In this document: positions 47,430 through 57,876 of the stretch, in pieces | Numbering within the stretch: position 1 is the first letter of the stretch | Layout: each line of letters begins with the position of its first letter | Assembly (NCBI RefSeq): GCF_900112495.1 | Contig: NZ_FOMA01000003.1 | Location: 395,510 to 459,509 of the forward strand | Source of the DNA: Bacillus sp. OV322 | GTDB taxonomy: Bacteria > Bacillota > Bacilli > Bacillales > DSM-1321 | Direction: 5' to 3' | Length of the DNA stretch: 64,000 nt | Translations under genes and position numbers: made by a program | The notes under the pieces: model-generated | Database searches by the model: none | What the model was told of the DNA's origin: nothing | The model's input: only the letters and a program-made list of their open reading frames with translations

Positions 47430-47632
47430 AATTTAACAAAGGCATCCTTTAAAGTCTTATTCATTGTCTTCGGTCAGTACCGCCGGTTTTTTGTTATTTT
47501 ACAAGAAAGAGCATGAAGCTACATAAAAAACATACTTTTAATCTTCAAAAAGCGGAGGGAGCTATGAAATCATCTGCAAAAAGGATAAAATAATATATTG
47601 ATAGTAATGACTTAGCAGGAAGAGGTAGGAAA

Positions 47633-48226
47633 ATGAATATGCTATATGGATTTTTTGCCAACAAATACACAATAAGACTGCTTCTGGCCGTAAATGTTCT
47701 CGGCACAATATATGGATACTACTGGTATGGCTATCAGCTGAAGGAGACACCGGCAATTTTCCTCCCATTTGTACCGGACAGCCCTTCGGCAACCCTTTTC
47801 TTTGTCTTTGTCCTTGTAGGATTTATATTGAAAAGAAATTGGGGACTCATGGAAGCGCTGGCCCTTCTCACTTTATTTAAATATGGGATATGGGCAGTGG
47901 TCATGAATCTGCTCACGCTAGCCACTACAGGCGATCTTCCATGGGAAGGGTATATGCTGATTTGTTCACATGGGGCGATGGCGATTCAGGGCATTTTATA
48001 CTCCCCGTTTTACAGAATTAAAGCCTGGCATCTTGCAGCTGCAGCTGTATGGACTGTTCATAACGATATCATTGATTATGTATTCGATATGATGCCAAGG
48101 TACAGTGATTTATGGATGTATATGAACGAAATCGGATATTTTACATTCTGGCTTAGTATACTCTCTATTTTTGCAGGATATTATTTTGGTTATAGAGAAA
48201 AACGTTTTACACTGAAGATCCAATAA
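47633..48226 (+). CDS. ypjA: Membrane protein YpjA (DUF1405)
   Basis: A 197-residue integral membrane protein with about six helices, ending in a basic cytoplasmic tail (FGYREKRFTLKIQ). Sequence pieces such as PFVPDSPSATLFF and AAAAVWTVHNDIIDY are characteristic of the YpjA family. Its role is unknown, and its place between qcrC and ypjB is conserved. AGGAAGAGGTAGG lies upstream of the ATG. Confidence 0.82.
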   Translation: MNMLYGFFANKYTIRLLLAVNVLGTIYGYYWYGYQLKETPAIFLPFVPDSPSATLFFVFVLVGFILKRNWGLMEALALLTLFKYGIWAVVMNLLTLATTGDLPWEGYMLICSHGAMAIQGILYSPFYRIKAWHLAAAAVWTVHNDIIDYVFDMMPRYSDLWMYMNEIGYFTFWLSILSIFAGYYFGYREKRFTLKIQ

Positions 48227-48300
48227 TTTTGGATTCAAAGGGTCATACTCCCTTTCCTGTTCTCATATTGTGTAAAGAGAAATGAGGAGGGACAAGGGGT

Positions 48301-49086
48301 ATGATAAAAAAAATTCTGTTGCTGGCTGCCGCATTCCTTACAATAACCATTTCCAGTGTTCACGCCAATTCCTCTTCTGTTTTAGGACAATTGGATGATA
48401 TATCGGATGATTCCCTGCAGCTGGCGAAGGTTGGAAAATACAGCGATTCTGAAAAAATGCTTCTTTTTTTCTCTGATAGGTTCATAAAAGGCAAAAAGCA
48501 GATATTCAACATGGACGAGTTAAGAGTCATAACAGCGGCCCATGATGAAGCGCTTACTGCAATCAGGGATAAACATGCAAGCGCCAGTAAAAAGGTGGAT
48601 GCAGTCACTAAATTCCGTCTTGTGATGGACGCTGTAAAATCCAACAGGCAGCCTCTGTGGACTTCTATGGAGGACCCGATGATGACAGCCTTCAGCCAGA
48701 CAAAGGAAGCTGTTAAAGAAAAGGATTCTAAACAGGTTCATAATCAAATTAGCATCCTGCTGAATCAATATAGCGTCATACATCCGAGTTTAAAGGTAGA
48801 TCTTTCAAAGGACACCCTAGAGAAGCTGGATGCAAGGGTGAATTTTATAAAGCAGTATGAGCCTGGCCTTTTGTCAGATGAATCCGGCCAAAAGGAATTG
48901 GATGGGCTGCAGCAGGATTTAAAATCCATTTTTGATGATATGTCCAAGGATGAAGCGGATCCTTCATTATGGTGGGTAATCATTACGACAGGAAGCATCA
49001 TCATTTTGACTTTATCTTATGTAGGATGGAGAAAATACAAAGGGGGAGAGGGAACCGAAAGACCGAGGAAAGAACGCAATGATTGA
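48301..49086 (+). CDS. ypjB: Sporulation protein YpjB
   Basis: A 261-residue exported protein: signal peptide (residues 1-22, ending VHA), a helical extracytoplasmic domain with many charged residues, and a C-terminal membrane anchor (about 225-243, WWVIITTGSIIILTLSYVGW) with a basic tail. It matches B. subtilis YpjB (264 aa), which is linked to sporulation; its mechanism is unknown. GAGGAGGGACAAGGGG precedes the ATG. Confidence 0.82.
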   Translation: MIKKILLLAAAFLTITISSVHANSSSVLGQLDDISDDSLQLAKVGKYSDSEKMLLFFSDRFIKGKKQIFNMDELRVITAAHDEALTAIRDKHASASKKVDAVTKFRLVMDAVKSNRQPLWTSMEDPMMTAFSQTKEAVKEKDSKQVHNQISILLNQYSVIHPSLKVDLSKDTLEKLDARVNFIKQYEPGLLSDESGQKELDGLQQDLKSIFDDMSKDEADPSLWWVIITTGSIIILTLSYVGWRKYKGGEGTERPRKERND

Positions 49087-49143
49087 CAGGGAAGTAATCC
49101 CCTCCTAAAATAAGACTTATTACAGCGAGAACAGGAGGCTAAC

Positions 49144-49821
49144 ATGTATTTTATTTATCTTGCGATCATTATTTTGATCCCTCTTTTTGCGCAATCAAGA
49201 GTAAAAAGCGCGTATAGAAAATATTCACAGGTTCCTTCCTCGTCAAGAATGACAGGCGCCCAAACTGCCCGGACTATACTGGACCAGAACGGTCTTTATC
49301 ATGTTACTGTTGAAGAAACGGCCGGGGTGCTGAGCGATCACTATGACCCCGGTGCAAAGGCAGTGCGGCTGTCTTCAGATAATTACCATGGTTACTCGCT
49401 TGCGGGTTCTGCCATTGCGGCCCATGAATGCGGCCATGCCATCCAGGACCAGAAGAGGTATGCATTCCTTAGGTTCCGGCATGCTTTAGTACCGGTGGCC
49501 AATCTGGGTTCGAATGTATCCTGGATCCTGATTCTTATAGGGATATTTGCCCACCTATCAGGGCTCCTGCTGCTTGGAATCGTATTTATGGCAGCGGCCG
49601 TGCTGTTTCAGATCATTACACTTCCTGTTGAATTTAATGCCTCGTCCCGCGCCATGGATCAAGTCGTCTCACTTGGCATTATCAGGAATGATGAAGAGCG
49701 GGAAACGAAAAAGGTACTGAATGCTGCGGCTCTCACTTATGTTGCAGCAGCTACGGTCGCAGTTGCTGAATTAGCAAGATTAATCCTTGTTTATACAGGG
49801 ATTTCAAGAAATGACGATTAA
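49144..49821 (+). CDS. Membrane zinc metallopeptidase, YugP family
   Basis: A 225-residue protein with an N-terminal membrane helix, the zincin motif HECGH (in AIAAHECGHAIQDQKRY), two or three hydrophobic segments after it and the family LPVEFNASSRA element, whose Glu may be the third metal ligand. B. subtilis YugP is the nearest relative, but that gene lies elsewhere on its chromosome. Its substrate is unknown. AGGAGGC precedes the ATG. A bidirectional terminator separates it from ypjC. Confidence 0.85.
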   Translation: MYFIYLAIIILIPLFAQSRVKSAYRKYSQVPSSSRMTGAQTARTILDQNGLYHVTVEETAGVLSDHYDPGAKAVRLSSDNYHGYSLAGSAIAAHECGHAIQDQKRYAFLRFRHALVPVANLGSNVSWILILIGIFAHLSGLLLLGIVFMAAAVLFQIITLPVEFNASSRAMDQVVSLGIIRNDEERETKKVLNAAALTYVAAATVAVAELARLILVYTGISRNDD

Positions 49822-49824
49822 ATC

Positions 49825-49863
49825 AAAAAAATCCGCCTGATTTATTCAGGTGGATTTTTTTTG
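49825..49863. terminator. Bidirectional terminator between the metallopeptidase gene and ypjC
   Basis: AAATCCGCCTGA / TCAGGTGGATTT stem flanked by A and T runs. Confidence 0.85.
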
Positions 49864-49876
49864 AAATGTACCAGAG

Positions 49877-50749
49877 CTACCTTTGTATCGGGTTTTTATT
49901 TTCATCAAGCGTGAATCCTTCTCCTAAAACATCATGCACTTCGCTGACCGAAACAAAGGCATGGGGATCAACAGAAGTAATGGCATTCTTCAGCCTCATT
50001 AATTCGTTTTTTCCGACCACGCAATACAGTACATCACGGTCTGTTTTAGAAAAAGATCCATGCCCGCGCAGAACTGTAACTCCCCGGTCCATTTCTTTCA
50101 TGATCTTATCAGCGATTTCTGTGTTTTTATCGCTGATAATCATAGCGCCCCTTGCTGAATATGCGCCTTCCTGCATGAAATCCACGACTCTGGCGCCAAT
50201 GAAAACAGCGACAAGGGTATACATTGCCTGACGATAATCCAAGTAGATGATGATGGAAAGGGTGATGACAACTGCGTCAAACATGAACATGGTCCTGCCC
50301 ATGCTGCGCCCCCAGAATTTATGGGCCAGCGTAGCGATTATATCGACGCCTCCCGTAGTACCGCCGAACCTGAAGATAATTCCCAGTCCAATACCTACAA
50401 AAACACCAGCAAATAAGGCAGCCAGCATTAAATCATGTCCAAGGGCAATTTTTAGCTGATATTTCTCAAAAACCCAAAGCCATATCGATAAACCTACGGT
50501 ACCTACAATTGTATAAAGAAAGGAGGTCTTCCCAAGATATTTCCATCCGATGAAAAAGAGGGGAACATTCAGGATTAAGTTAGAATAAGAAGGATTTAAA
50601 CCAAATACCTGATAGATGATTAAGGTAATCCCGGTAAACCCGCCTTCTGCAAGATGATTTTGCATATTAAAGTGTACGAGCCCAAATCCGAAAATGGCTG
50701 AACCAAAGAGGATAAACAAAATATTTTTAATGCGCAATCCGAAAATCAT
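49877..50749 (-). CDS. ypjC: YitT-family membrane protein YpjC
   Basis: A 290-residue protein, the same length as B. subtilis YpjC. It has five or six membrane helices (YitT_membrane repeats, with GGFTGITLI and FRFGGTTGGVDIIATL), followed by a soluble C-terminal DUF2179 domain (about 205-280, ARGAMIISDKNTEIADKIM...VSEVHDVLGEGF). Its substrate is unknown. The start at 50749 is used because GGAGG lies nine bases upstream; the frame continues 16 codons further up without a ribosome site. Confidence 0.88.
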   Translation of the reverse strand: MIFGLRIKNILFILFGSAIFGFGLVHFNMQNHLAEGGFTGITLIIYQVFGLNPSYSNLILNVPLFFIGWKYLGKTSFLYTIVGTVGLSIWLWVFEKYQLKIALGHDLMLAALFAGVFVGIGLGIIFRFGGTTGGVDIIATLAHKFWGRSMGRTMFMFDAVVITLSIIIYLDYRQAMYTLVAVFIGARVVDFMQEGAYSARGAMIISDKNTEIADKIMKEMDRGVTVLRGHGSFSKTDRDVLYCVVGKNELMRLKNAITSVDPHAFVSVSEVHDVLGEGFTLDENKNPIQR

Positions 50750-50964
50750 GCGGAAAATACCTCCAATGTAAATAAATGAAAATGCCAAAAATCTCAATGT
50801 TCATTATTATATAGGAATAATCAAGTAACAGCAATATTCAGCTTGACAGCGAAAATCTTGTCATTATCGCAACTTTTAGCTAACATGAAGAAAGAATAGA
50901 AGAATCAGCAATTCTTTGCGGATAAATGGCAAGTGCATTGACTACATATGAGCAGGTGAATGAA

Positions 50965-51336
50965 TTGGAAGAAAAGAAAACACTTCAAATGATGCAAAAA
51001 GAAGTTGACAGGTACATCAGCCAATTTAAAGAAGGGTACTTCAGCCCTCTGGCCATGCTTGCAAGGATGTCTGAAGAATTGGGGGAACTTGCAAGGGAAG
51101 TGAATCACTATTACGGGGAAAAGCCGAAAAAGGCGTCAGAGGCGGCAAATACAGTAGAAGAAGAACTGGGTGATATGCTGTTCGTGCTGATCTGTTTTGC
51201 AAACTCCCTTAATATTGACCTGCAGACTGCACATGATGCTGTTATGCATAAATTTTCGACGCGCGACAGTAATAGATGGACTAAAATTGAAGGCAGCGGG
51301 ATAGAGGAAGGGGAAAAAGAAAATGGAGACAATTAA
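50965..51336 (+). CDS. ypjD: MazG-like nucleotide pyrophosphohydrolase YpjD
   Basis: A 123-residue all-alpha NTP-PPase. It has the metal-binding pattern [12 protein letters not shown] and [16 protein letters not shown] of the MazG superfamily. The likely role is to hydrolyse non-canonical NTPs. TTG 50965 is preferred (CAGGTGA just upstream, close to the homologues' start); GTG 50956 and ATG 50926 are alternatives. The 3' end overlaps dapB by 14 bases. Confidence 0.85.
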   Translation: MEEKKTLQMMQKEVDRYISQFKEGYFSPLAMLARMSEELGELAREVNHYYGEKPKKASEAANTVEEELGDMLFVLICFANSLNIDLQTAHDAVMHKFSTRDSNRWTKIEGSGIEEGEKENGDN

Positions 51337-52123
51337 AGTAATAGTGGCGGGGCCTAGGGGAAGAATGGGAAGGGAAGCAGTAAAGCTGATCCATGAAACC
51401 GCCCATTTTGAATTAGCAGCCGTGTTAGACAGAAAGCAAGATTACAGCAACATAAAACATATGGAGGGTTTCCAAGACATGGATGCTCCGGTATACACGG
51501 ATGCAGAAGAATGTTTTTCTTCTGTTAAAGCAGATGTCCTTGTTGACCTGACAACACCTGAAACAGGCATGTTCCATACGGAAGCAGCTCTAAGGCATGG
51601 AATCCGCCCGGTAGTGGGCACAACCGGTTTTTCCGGAGATGATCTGGAAAAACTGGATGGATTAACTAAAGATACAGGTCTTGGCTGCATCATCGCACCT
51701 AACTTTGCAACAGGAGCGGTTTTGATGATGAAATTTTCACAAATGGCTGCCAAGTATTTTCCTGATATTGAAATCATTGAAATGCATCATGACCAAAAGC
51801 TTGATGCCCCGTCTGGGACAGCTGTTAAAACAGCAGACTTAATTTCTAAAGTAAGGGAAGCTAAAACCCAGGGCCACCCAAATGAAAAAGAAACCATACA
51901 AGGTGCCCGCGGAGCAGATATAGATGGGATGCATATCCACAGTGTCAGATTGCCGGGGCTGGTTGCGCACCAGCAGGTCATGTTTGGAGCTGATGGACAA
52001 ATGCTGACAATCCGCCACGATTCCTTCAACCGGGCATCCTTCATGTCAGGTGTCAGACTTGCAGTTGAAACAATTATGAAGCTTGATGTTTTGGTATACG
52101 GCCTGGAAAACATCATGGAGTAG
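51323..52123 (+). CDS. dapB: 4-hydroxy-tetrahydrodipicolinate reductase
   Basis: A 266-residue enzyme of lysine, meso-diaminopimelate and spore dipicolinate synthesis. It has the N-terminal dinucleotide motif [19 protein letters not shown], and the active-site [15 protein letters not shown] with catalytic His and Lys. It overlaps ypjD and heads the dapB-mgsA-bshB1 gene run. Confidence 0.96.
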   Translation: METIKVIVAGPRGRMGREAVKLIHETAHFELAAVLDRKQDYSNIKHMEGFQDMDAPVYTDAEECFSSVKADVLVDLTTPETGMFHTEAALRHGIRPVVGTTGFSGDDLEKLDGLTKDTGLGCIIAPNFATGAVLMMKFSQMAAKYFPDIEIIEMHHDQKLDAPSGTAVKTADLISKVREAKTQGHPNEKETIQGARGADIDGMHIHSVRLPGLVAHQQVMFGADGQMLTIRHDSFNRASFMSGVRLAVETIMKLDVLVYGLENIME

Positions 52124-52135
52124 GAGGGGAAAAGG

Positions 52136-52534
52136 ATGAATATTGCATTAATTGCCCACGATGAGAAGAAGGAAGATTTAATGAGGTTTGTTACTGCCTA
52201 TAAAGCAGTGTTTGCAAAGCATCATCTATATGCCACAGGAACTACCGGCCAGAAAATAATTGATGAGGTCTCTCTCCCAGTTACAAGGTTTAACTCAGGC
52301 CCTTTGGGCGGGGACCAGGAAATCGGGGCAATGGTTGCCAGAAATGAAATGGATTTAATTATTTTTTTCCGTGATCCGCTGACTGCCCAGCCCCATGAGC
52401 CTGATGTAACGGCTCTTATGCGCCTGTCTGATGTTTACAATGTGCCGCTTGCAACCAATATGGGAACTGCCGAAGTGCTTATTCAAGGTTTGAGAAGCGG
52501 TTATATGGAATGGAGAAAAAAAGATAATGGATAA
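52136..52534 (+). CDS. mgsA: Methylglyoxal synthase
   Basis: A 132-residue enzyme that turns dihydroxyacetone phosphate into methylglyoxal, a bypass of lower glycolysis. It has ATGTTGQ, the catalytic Asp in [11 protein letters not shown], and [15 protein letters not shown]. It lies 12 bases after dapB and overlaps bshB1 by eight bases. Bacillithiol made by the next genes detoxifies methylglyoxal, which gives the linkage meaning. Confidence 0.96.
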   Translation: MNIALIAHDEKKEDLMRFVTAYKAVFAKHHLYATGTTGQKIIDEVSLPVTRFNSGPLGGDQEIGAMVARNEMDLIIFFRDPLTAQPHEPDVTALMRLSDVYNVPLATNMGTAEVLIQGLRSGYMEWRKKDNG

Positions 52535-53225
52535 TGTGGATATAATTGCATTTGGCGCTCATGCCGATGATGCAGAAATTGGCATGGGCGGCACTTTGGC
52601 AAAATACGCAAAACAAGGCAAAAAAATAGTAATTTGTGATTTGACAAAAGCAGAAATGTCCTCCAACGGAACAGTCGATCTTCGTGCGGAAGAATCGGAA
52701 AAAGCTGCCCGGATTCTTGGTGTATCAAGAATGGCACTGGATCTTCCCGACAGGGGGCTGTATATGAAAGAAGAATACATAAAGAAAATCACTGCGGTTA
52801 TCGGAAAGTATAAACCCCAAATTATCTTTGCCCCTTATTTCGAAGACCGCCACCCGGATCATGGAAACTGCGCGAAGCTGGTGGAGGAAGCCGCTTTTTC
52901 TGCTGGCGTCAGACGGTATATGGAAGAAACGGGATTGCCTGCCCATAAGATAAATGCCATGTACCTTTATATGATTAATGGATTTCATAAGCCGCATTTT
53001 GTTGTGGATGTGACAAATGAAATGGATGCAAAGCTTGAGAGCCTGCGTGCCTATCAAAGCCAATTCCAAAAAAGCGGGGATGGCGTGGACACACCTCTTG
53101 TGAATGGCTATATAGAAACTGTTGAAGCCAGAGAGCGGCTGTTTGGAAAAGAAGCAGGAGTTAAGTTTGCAGAGGGCTTTATTGCGAAGAAACCTTTGCT
53201 GCTTTCAGCCGATTTATTTAATTAA
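52527..53225 (+). CDS. bshB1: Bacillithiol biosynthesis deacetylase BshB1
   Basis: A 232-residue zinc LmbE-like hydrolase that removes acetate from GlcNAc-malate in bacillithiol synthesis. Zinc ligands are in [13 protein letters not shown] and HPDHGNC. BshB1 is separated from BshB2 by its position before bshA and by [11 protein letters not shown] near the active site. It starts inside the end of mgsA. Confidence 0.94.
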   Translation: MDNVDIIAFGAHADDAEIGMGGTLAKYAKQGKKIVICDLTKAEMSSNGTVDLRAEESEKAARILGVSRMALDLPDRGLYMKEEYIKKITAVIGKYKPQIIFAPYFEDRHPDHGNCAKLVEEAAFSAGVRRYMEETGLPAHKINAMYLYMINGFHKPHFVVDVTNEMDAKLESLRAYQSQFQKSGDGVDTPLVNGYIETVEARERLFGKEAGVKFAEGFIAKKPLLLSADLFN

Positions 53226-53360
53226 GGATGAAGCAGACGCAGACTCATCCGGTTAATAGAACTACAGAAGTATCAGAGGGGAAAACATGCCCCAAAAACA
53301 TTTGATCAACTAACAAGCAGATGTAAGGGTCACTTTATATTTAAGCAATAGGAGAATATT

Positions 53361-54521
53361 ATGAAACTAAAAATAGGAATTACTTGCTATCCCACAGTGG
53401 GAGGCTCAGGAGTCGTGGCAACTGAGCTAGGCAAACTTTTGGCCGAAAAAGGGCATGAAATTCACTTTATTTCCTCAAGCCTGCCTTTTAGGCTAAATAA
53501 AATGTATCACAATGTGTATTATCACCAGGTGGAAGTGAATTCATATTCTGTTTTCCAATACCCGCCGTACGATTTGGCGCTGGCCAGTAAAATGGCTGAA
53601 GTCATCAATAGGGAAAAACTCGATATCCTCCATGTTCATTATGCAATCCCTCATGCTGTATGTGCCATATTGGCCAAGCAGATGGCAGGACATCCGGTAA
53701 AAATCGTTACAACGCTTCATGGAACAGATATCACGGTGCTTGGGTATGATCCGTCTTTGACTGAACTGATCAAATTTGGCATTGAAAAATCGGATGCTGT
53801 TACTGCTGTTTCCGATGCGCTTGTCACCCAAACATCAGAAGTGATTGCTCCTGATAAGGATATCAGGACGGTTTACAATTTTATTGATGAACGAGTATAT
53901 CAAAAAAAGGAATCTCAATCTCTTAAGCAGGAATACGGAATAGACAGCAGCGAAAAAGTCATCATCCATGTGTCCAATTTCAGGGCTGTAAAAAGGGTGC
54001 AGGATGTTGTCAGAGCCTTTTACTCTATTAGCGAAAAGGTCCCTTCAAAATTGCTTCTGGTAGGAGACGGTCCGGAAATTACAGTCGTGTGCAATCTTGT
54101 CAAGGAGCTTGGCATAGAAGACAAAGTCCTTCTTCTCGGAAAGCAGGATAATCTGGAAGAATTGTATTCCATGAGTGATTTGATTCTGCTTCTTTCGCAA
54201 AAAGAAAGCTTCGGTTTGGTCCTTATCGAAGCGATGGCCTGCGGTGTCCCTGGAATCGGAACGGATATCGGCGGGATACCTGAAGTAATTGAGGACGGGA
54301 AAACTGGCTTTATCTGCAAGCTGGGAGACGTTGAAGATGTCGCGTCAAAGGCAATTACCCTGCTTTCTGATGAAGACATGCATCAGCGTTTTTCCGAAGC
54401 ATCCATTAAGCTGGTTAAGACAAAATTCCGCTCTGATATCATTACAGCCCAGTATGAATCCATATACCGCGAGCTGCTGCCTGAGGCTATACAAAAACAG
54501 GAGAACGGGAGATATGAATGA
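53361..54521 (+). CDS. bshA: N-acetyl-alpha-D-glucosaminyl L-malate synthase BshA
   Basis: A 386-residue GT4 retaining glycosyltransferase that starts bacillithiol synthesis from UDP-GlcNAc and L-malate. Features are [19 protein letters not shown] at the N-terminus, [19 protein letters not shown], and the nucleotide-sugar EX7E pattern in [16 protein letters not shown]. The 135-bp gap after bshB1 has no gene. It overlaps cca by eight bases. Confidence 0.96.
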   Translation: MKLKIGITCYPTVGGSGVVATELGKLLAEKGHEIHFISSSLPFRLNKMYHNVYYHQVEVNSYSVFQYPPYDLALASKMAEVINREKLDILHVHYAIPHAVCAILAKQMAGHPVKIVTTLHGTDITVLGYDPSLTELIKFGIEKSDAVTAVSDALVTQTSEVIAPDKDIRTVYNFIDERVYQKKESQSLKQEYGIDSSEKVIIHVSNFRAVKRVQDVVRAFYSISEKVPSKLLLVGDGPEITVVCNLVKELGIEDKVLLLGKQDNLEELYSMSDLILLLSQKESFGLVLIEAMACGVPGIGTDIGGIPEVIEDGKTGFICKLGDVEDVASKAITLLSDEDMHQRFSEASIKLVKTKFRSDIITAQYESIYRELLPEAIQKQENGRYE

Positions 54522-55704
54522 AATATTTTTATCTGCCGTGCCGATTCTTGAAAAAATAGAAAAAGCCGGTTTTCAAGCTTATTTTGTTGGAGGATCGGTC
54601 CGCGATGAAATAGCAGGCAGGGAAATCAACGATGTGGATATTGCCACCTCTGCGACCCCTAATGAAATAAAGTCCATTTTCCCTGTCACAGCAGATATTG
54701 GAATTGAACATGGGACACTCTTGGTCATCCATGATCATGCACAATATGAAGTGACTACATTTCGGACGGAAAGCGGATATACAGACTTCAGAAGACCCGA
54801 TAAAGTCGACTTTGTCAGATCGCTGCTGGAAGATCTGAAAAGGCGTGACTTTACGATGAATGCCATTGCCATGGATAAAATGGGCGTTTTGCATGATCCT
54901 TTTGAGGGCAGAAAAGCCATCGAAGACAAAATAATCGTTACAGTGGGCGATCCTAAGGAACGATTCCATGAAGATGCATTAAGGATGCTGCGGGCAATCC
55001 GGTTTGCCGGCACCTTAGGCTTTAAGCTTGAGGAGCATACTTTTCAATCGCTGAAAAAACATGCACCTCTTCTTAGGAACATTGCCACAGAGAGGATTTT
55101 TTCAGAATTCGAAAAGCTGCTAAAAGGCAGCTTCAGCAAAAATGCAATTGAACTCTTGGTGAAAAGTGAAATGTTTCAATATCTTCCTGGCCTTGAGCCG
55201 TTCAAAACAGGTTTAAAGAAATACTGCCAATTCGAGCTGCCATGCCTGCCATCCTTGGCAGAAAAATGGTCACTGCTGCTTTTTACAAGCGGGATAACAG
55301 CAGCAGAGCCATTTTTGCGGAATTGGAAGATGCCCGTGAAACAAATTCGTGAAATACAAAAAATTCTTTCCCTGATAAATCAGGAAGATGAAATCAGCAC
55401 TTTTCAATTATTTCAGGCGGGTCTGGATATTAGCATAAAAGCGGGCAGAGTAAGAGCGGTTATGAAAAGTCAGGATGTACAAATTTCTGAGACGATGACT
55501 ATAAAGAAATTCTCAAGTCTTCCGGTCAAAAAATCATCTGATTTAGCCATTACAGGTAACGATCTTCTCGAGTGGAGAAATCAAAGACCAGGTCCATGGA
55601 TGAAAGAATATCTGGATTCCATCATATTGGCCGTGCTGGAAAAACAGACGGAAAATGACCGGGAAGCAATTAAGGAGTGGCTTTCTTCATGCAATCTGAT
55701 TTAA
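54514..55704 (+). CDS. cca: CCA tRNA nucleotidyltransferase
   Basis: A 396-residue class II nucleotidyltransferase adding CCA to tRNA 3' ends. It has [22 protein letters not shown], with the G[G/S]xVRD motif and the catalytic DxD, then [17 protein letters not shown] and [24 protein letters not shown] and [10 protein letters not shown]. Length fits B. subtilis Cca (397). ATG 54514, within the end of bshA, has CAGGAG upstream; the longer frame from 54289 reads through bshA and is not real. Confidence 0.96.
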   Translation: MNEIFLSAVPILEKIEKAGFQAYFVGGSVRDEIAGREINDVDIATSATPNEIKSIFPVTADIGIEHGTLLVIHDHAQYEVTTFRTESGYTDFRRPDKVDFVRSLLEDLKRRDFTMNAIAMDKMGVLHDPFEGRKAIEDKIIVTVGDPKERFHEDALRMLRAIRFAGTLGFKLEEHTFQSLKKHAPLLRNIATERIFSEFEKLLKGSFSKNAIELLVKSEMFQYLPGLEPFKTGLKKYCQFELPCLPSLAEKWSLLLFTSGITAAEPFLRNWKMPVKQIREIQKILSLINQEDEISTFQLFQAGLDISIKAGRVRAVMKSQDVQISETMTIKKFSSLPVKKSSDLAITGNDLLEWRNQRPGPWMKEYLDSIILAVLEKQTENDREAIKEWLSSCNLI

Positions 55705-56669
55705 GAGGAAAATTAATTGAAGCATTTACCAAAGCAGATGGCGAATTCATCTCCGGCCAGGAAATCGCAGAACATATGGGCTGCTCGCGCACAGCCGTCT
55801 GGAAGCACATTGAAAGCTTGAGAGGCGAGGGTTACGTGCTTGAGGCTGTCAGAAAAAAGGGCTATAAAATTGTCAGCACCCCTGAAAAGGTAACCGCTGA
55901 TGAAATCCAGCTGGGCATGAAGACAAGCCGCTTTGGCAAGGTTATCCACTATGAAGAAACAGTGGATTCCACACAGAAGATTGCTCACCGCCTTTCAAAT
56001 GAGGGAGCGGCAGAAGGAACTTTGATTGTTGCAGAAGAGCAAACAGGAGGAAAGGGAAGGCTTCTTAGAAGCTGGCATTCCCCTAAATATTCGGGTGTAT
56101 GGATGAGCCTGATTCTGCGTCCAAACATTCCTTTCCATGAAGCTCCCCAGCTGACGCTTCTGGCAGCGGTTGCCGTTGTCCAGGCGATTGAGGAAATGAC
56201 TGAACTTAAACCGGAAATTAAATGGCCAAATGATGTACTAATAAACAAAAAGAAAGTGACTGGGATCCTTACTGAGCTACAGGCTGAGGCCGACCGCATT
56301 CACTCGGTCATAATCGGGATTGGCATCAATGTCAATCAGAAGCTTGAAGACTTCCCGGAGGAGCTGCATGCGAAAGCTTCATCTCTCTCTATGGAAGAGG
56401 GGAAAAATATTTCCAGGGCCGGATTGATACAGCAGGTTTTGCTTAAATTGGAAAAGCTTTATGATTTATATTTAACAAAAGGCTTTGCTCCTGTGAAAAT
56501 TATGTGGGAAAGCTATGCCATTAGCCTTGGCAAGGAAATCACTGCAACCACCTTGAATGAAACCATCAAGGGAAAGGCGCTTGGCATCACAGATGAGGGT
56601 GTGCTCCTTGTCAGGAGCCAAGACGGAGAAATCCGCCGCATTTATTCGGCAGATGTGGAAATCACTTGA
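55689..56669 (+). CDS. birA: Biotin-[acetyl-CoA-carboxylase] ligase and biotin operon repressor BirA
   Basis: A 326-residue bifunctional protein. It has an N-terminal winged helix (about 1-62, ISGQEIAEHMGCSRTAVWKH), a catalytic domain with TGGKGRLLRSWHSP and KWPNDVLINKKKV, and an SH3-like C-terminal domain (GKALGITDEGVLLV). It attaches biotin to acetyl-CoA carboxylase and, with biotinyl-AMP, represses biotin genes. The start ATG 55689 lies inside the end of cca, so translation is coupled. Confidence 0.96.
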   Translation: MQSDLRGKLIEAFTKADGEFISGQEIAEHMGCSRTAVWKHIESLRGEGYVLEAVRKKGYKIVSTPEKVTADEIQLGMKTSRFGKVIHYEETVDSTQKIAHRLSNEGAAEGTLIVAEEQTGGKGRLLRSWHSPKYSGVWMSLILRPNIPFHEAPQLTLLAAVAVVQAIEEMTELKPEIKWPNDVLINKKKVTGILTELQAEADRIHSVIIGIGINVNQKLEDFPEELHAKASSLSMEEGKNISRAGLIQQVLLKLEKLYDLYLTKGFAPVKIMWESYAISLGKEITATTLNETIKGKALGITDEGVLLVRSQDGEIRRIYSADVEIT

Positions 56670-57037
56670 TTTTTTATTACTATATTTTCAGGTAAAATAT
56701 TTTAAGATGGTTAAGACAATGATAATAATAGAAATTTTTGTTTGATATTGTTATAATGCATGTGGGCAGTATCAAATTAGAGCTGCACCCAAAAATGCCA
56801 GGCCAAACAAAAAAAAATTTCTGCCTTGATCCAATGAAATGGACGGGGACGGAGGGATGAAAAGACTAATAGCAATAAAGAGGTTTACTGAACAAATGAA
56901 CTGCCGCACCCTGCAGGAAAGCGATGCTTTTTTTATAGGGTACAGCAGCAGAGCAGTATGCCTCTTTTTTTGGTTTAAAACACAGAACAGATTGTTGCTG
57001 ATGTTTTCATCTCCTCTATGAAAAAGGAGGATAAAGG
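56670..57037. other. 368-bp gap before panB, no convincing gene
   Basis: It begins with an AT-rich stretch that could be the pan promoter region. A 60-codon frame (56839-57021) has no recognised product. An AAAGC/GCTTT mini-stem with T residues near 56930 is too weak to call. No terminator for birA was identified. Confidence 0.3.
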
Positions 57038-57874
57038 ATGAAGCTTTCTGGAGACTTTTTGAAAATGAAGAACAATGGCGAAAAAATTGCAATGATTACA
57101 GCCTATGATTTTCCTGCTGCCAAGCTTGCCGAAAAAGCGGAAGTGGACATGATCCTAGTCGGAGACTCACTTGGTATGGTGGTGCTTGGCTATGATTCAA
57201 CGATTCCAGTCACAGTGGATGATATGATTCACCACACAAAGGCAGTCAAACGGGGAGCACCGGACACTTTTATTGTTACAGACATGCCTTTTATGAGCTA
57301 CCATATATCGATGGAAGATACCCTCAAAAATGCTGCCAGAATCTTTCAGGAAGGGCAGGCTAATGCCTTAAAGCTTGAGGGAGCTGGAGATGTACTCCCT
57401 AAAATTAAAGCTTTGACAGATGCTGGCATTCCGGTAGTGGCCCATCTGGGCTTAACGCCGCAATCCGTTGGAGTCCTTGGAGGGTATAAGGTTCAGGGGA
57501 AAAATGCCGAAGCTGCGAAGAAGCTTATTGAAGATGCAAAGAAGTGTGAAGAGGCTGGAGCTATTGGGGTTGTGCTTGAGTGTGTGCCATATCAAGTTGC
57601 AGAGCTTGTGACAAATGAGCTCTCCATACCGACAATCGGAATAGGGGCAGGAAGCGGGACAGACGGACAGGTTCTCGTATTTCATGATGTTGTAAACTTT
57701 GGAGTAGACAGAGTTCCAAAGTTCGTGAAGAGATACGGAGATGCCAATCAGCTTGTTGCCAAAGCGATTGAAGATTATGTGGCAGAAGTAAAAACGAAGG
57801 AATTTCCATCTATCGACCATTCATTTACTATGAAGGAAGACGAAGTTTCATCCTTATACGGAGGGAAAGCATAA
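57038..57874 (+). CDS. panB: 3-methyl-2-oxobutanoate hydroxymethyltransferase
   Basis: A 278-residue enzyme making ketopantoate, the first step of pantothenate synthesis. It has [39 protein letters not shown] with the metal-binding Asp-Ser, LKLEGAG and HLGLTPQSV, and [30 protein letters not shown] precedes the ATG. It opens panBCD, with a two-base gap to panC. Confidence 0.97.
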   Translation: MKLSGDFLKMKNNGEKIAMITAYDFPAAKLAEKAEVDMILVGDSLGMVVLGYDSTIPVTVDDMIHHTKAVKRGAPDTFIVTDMPFMSYHISMEDTLKNAARIFQEGQANALKLEGAGDVLPKIKALTDAGIPVVAHLGLTPQSVGVLGGYKVQGKNAEAAKKLIEDAKKCEEAGAIGVVLECVPYQVAELVTNELSIPTIGIGAGSGTDGQVLVFHDVVNFGVDRVPKFVKRYGDANQLVAKAIEDYVAEVKTKEFPSIDHSFTMKEDEVSSLYGGKA

Positions 57875-57876
57875 GC

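Noticed and set aside
47304..47516. 70-codon plus and 68-codon minus frames upstream of ypjA
   Set aside because: Both are translations of the palindromic repeat.
54289..54513. Long N-terminal extension of cca
   Set aside because: It overlaps bshA in another frame; the family start at 54514 has its own ribosome site.
56839..57021. 60-codon frame before panB
   Set aside because: No relative recognised; the region is more likely leader or promoter.
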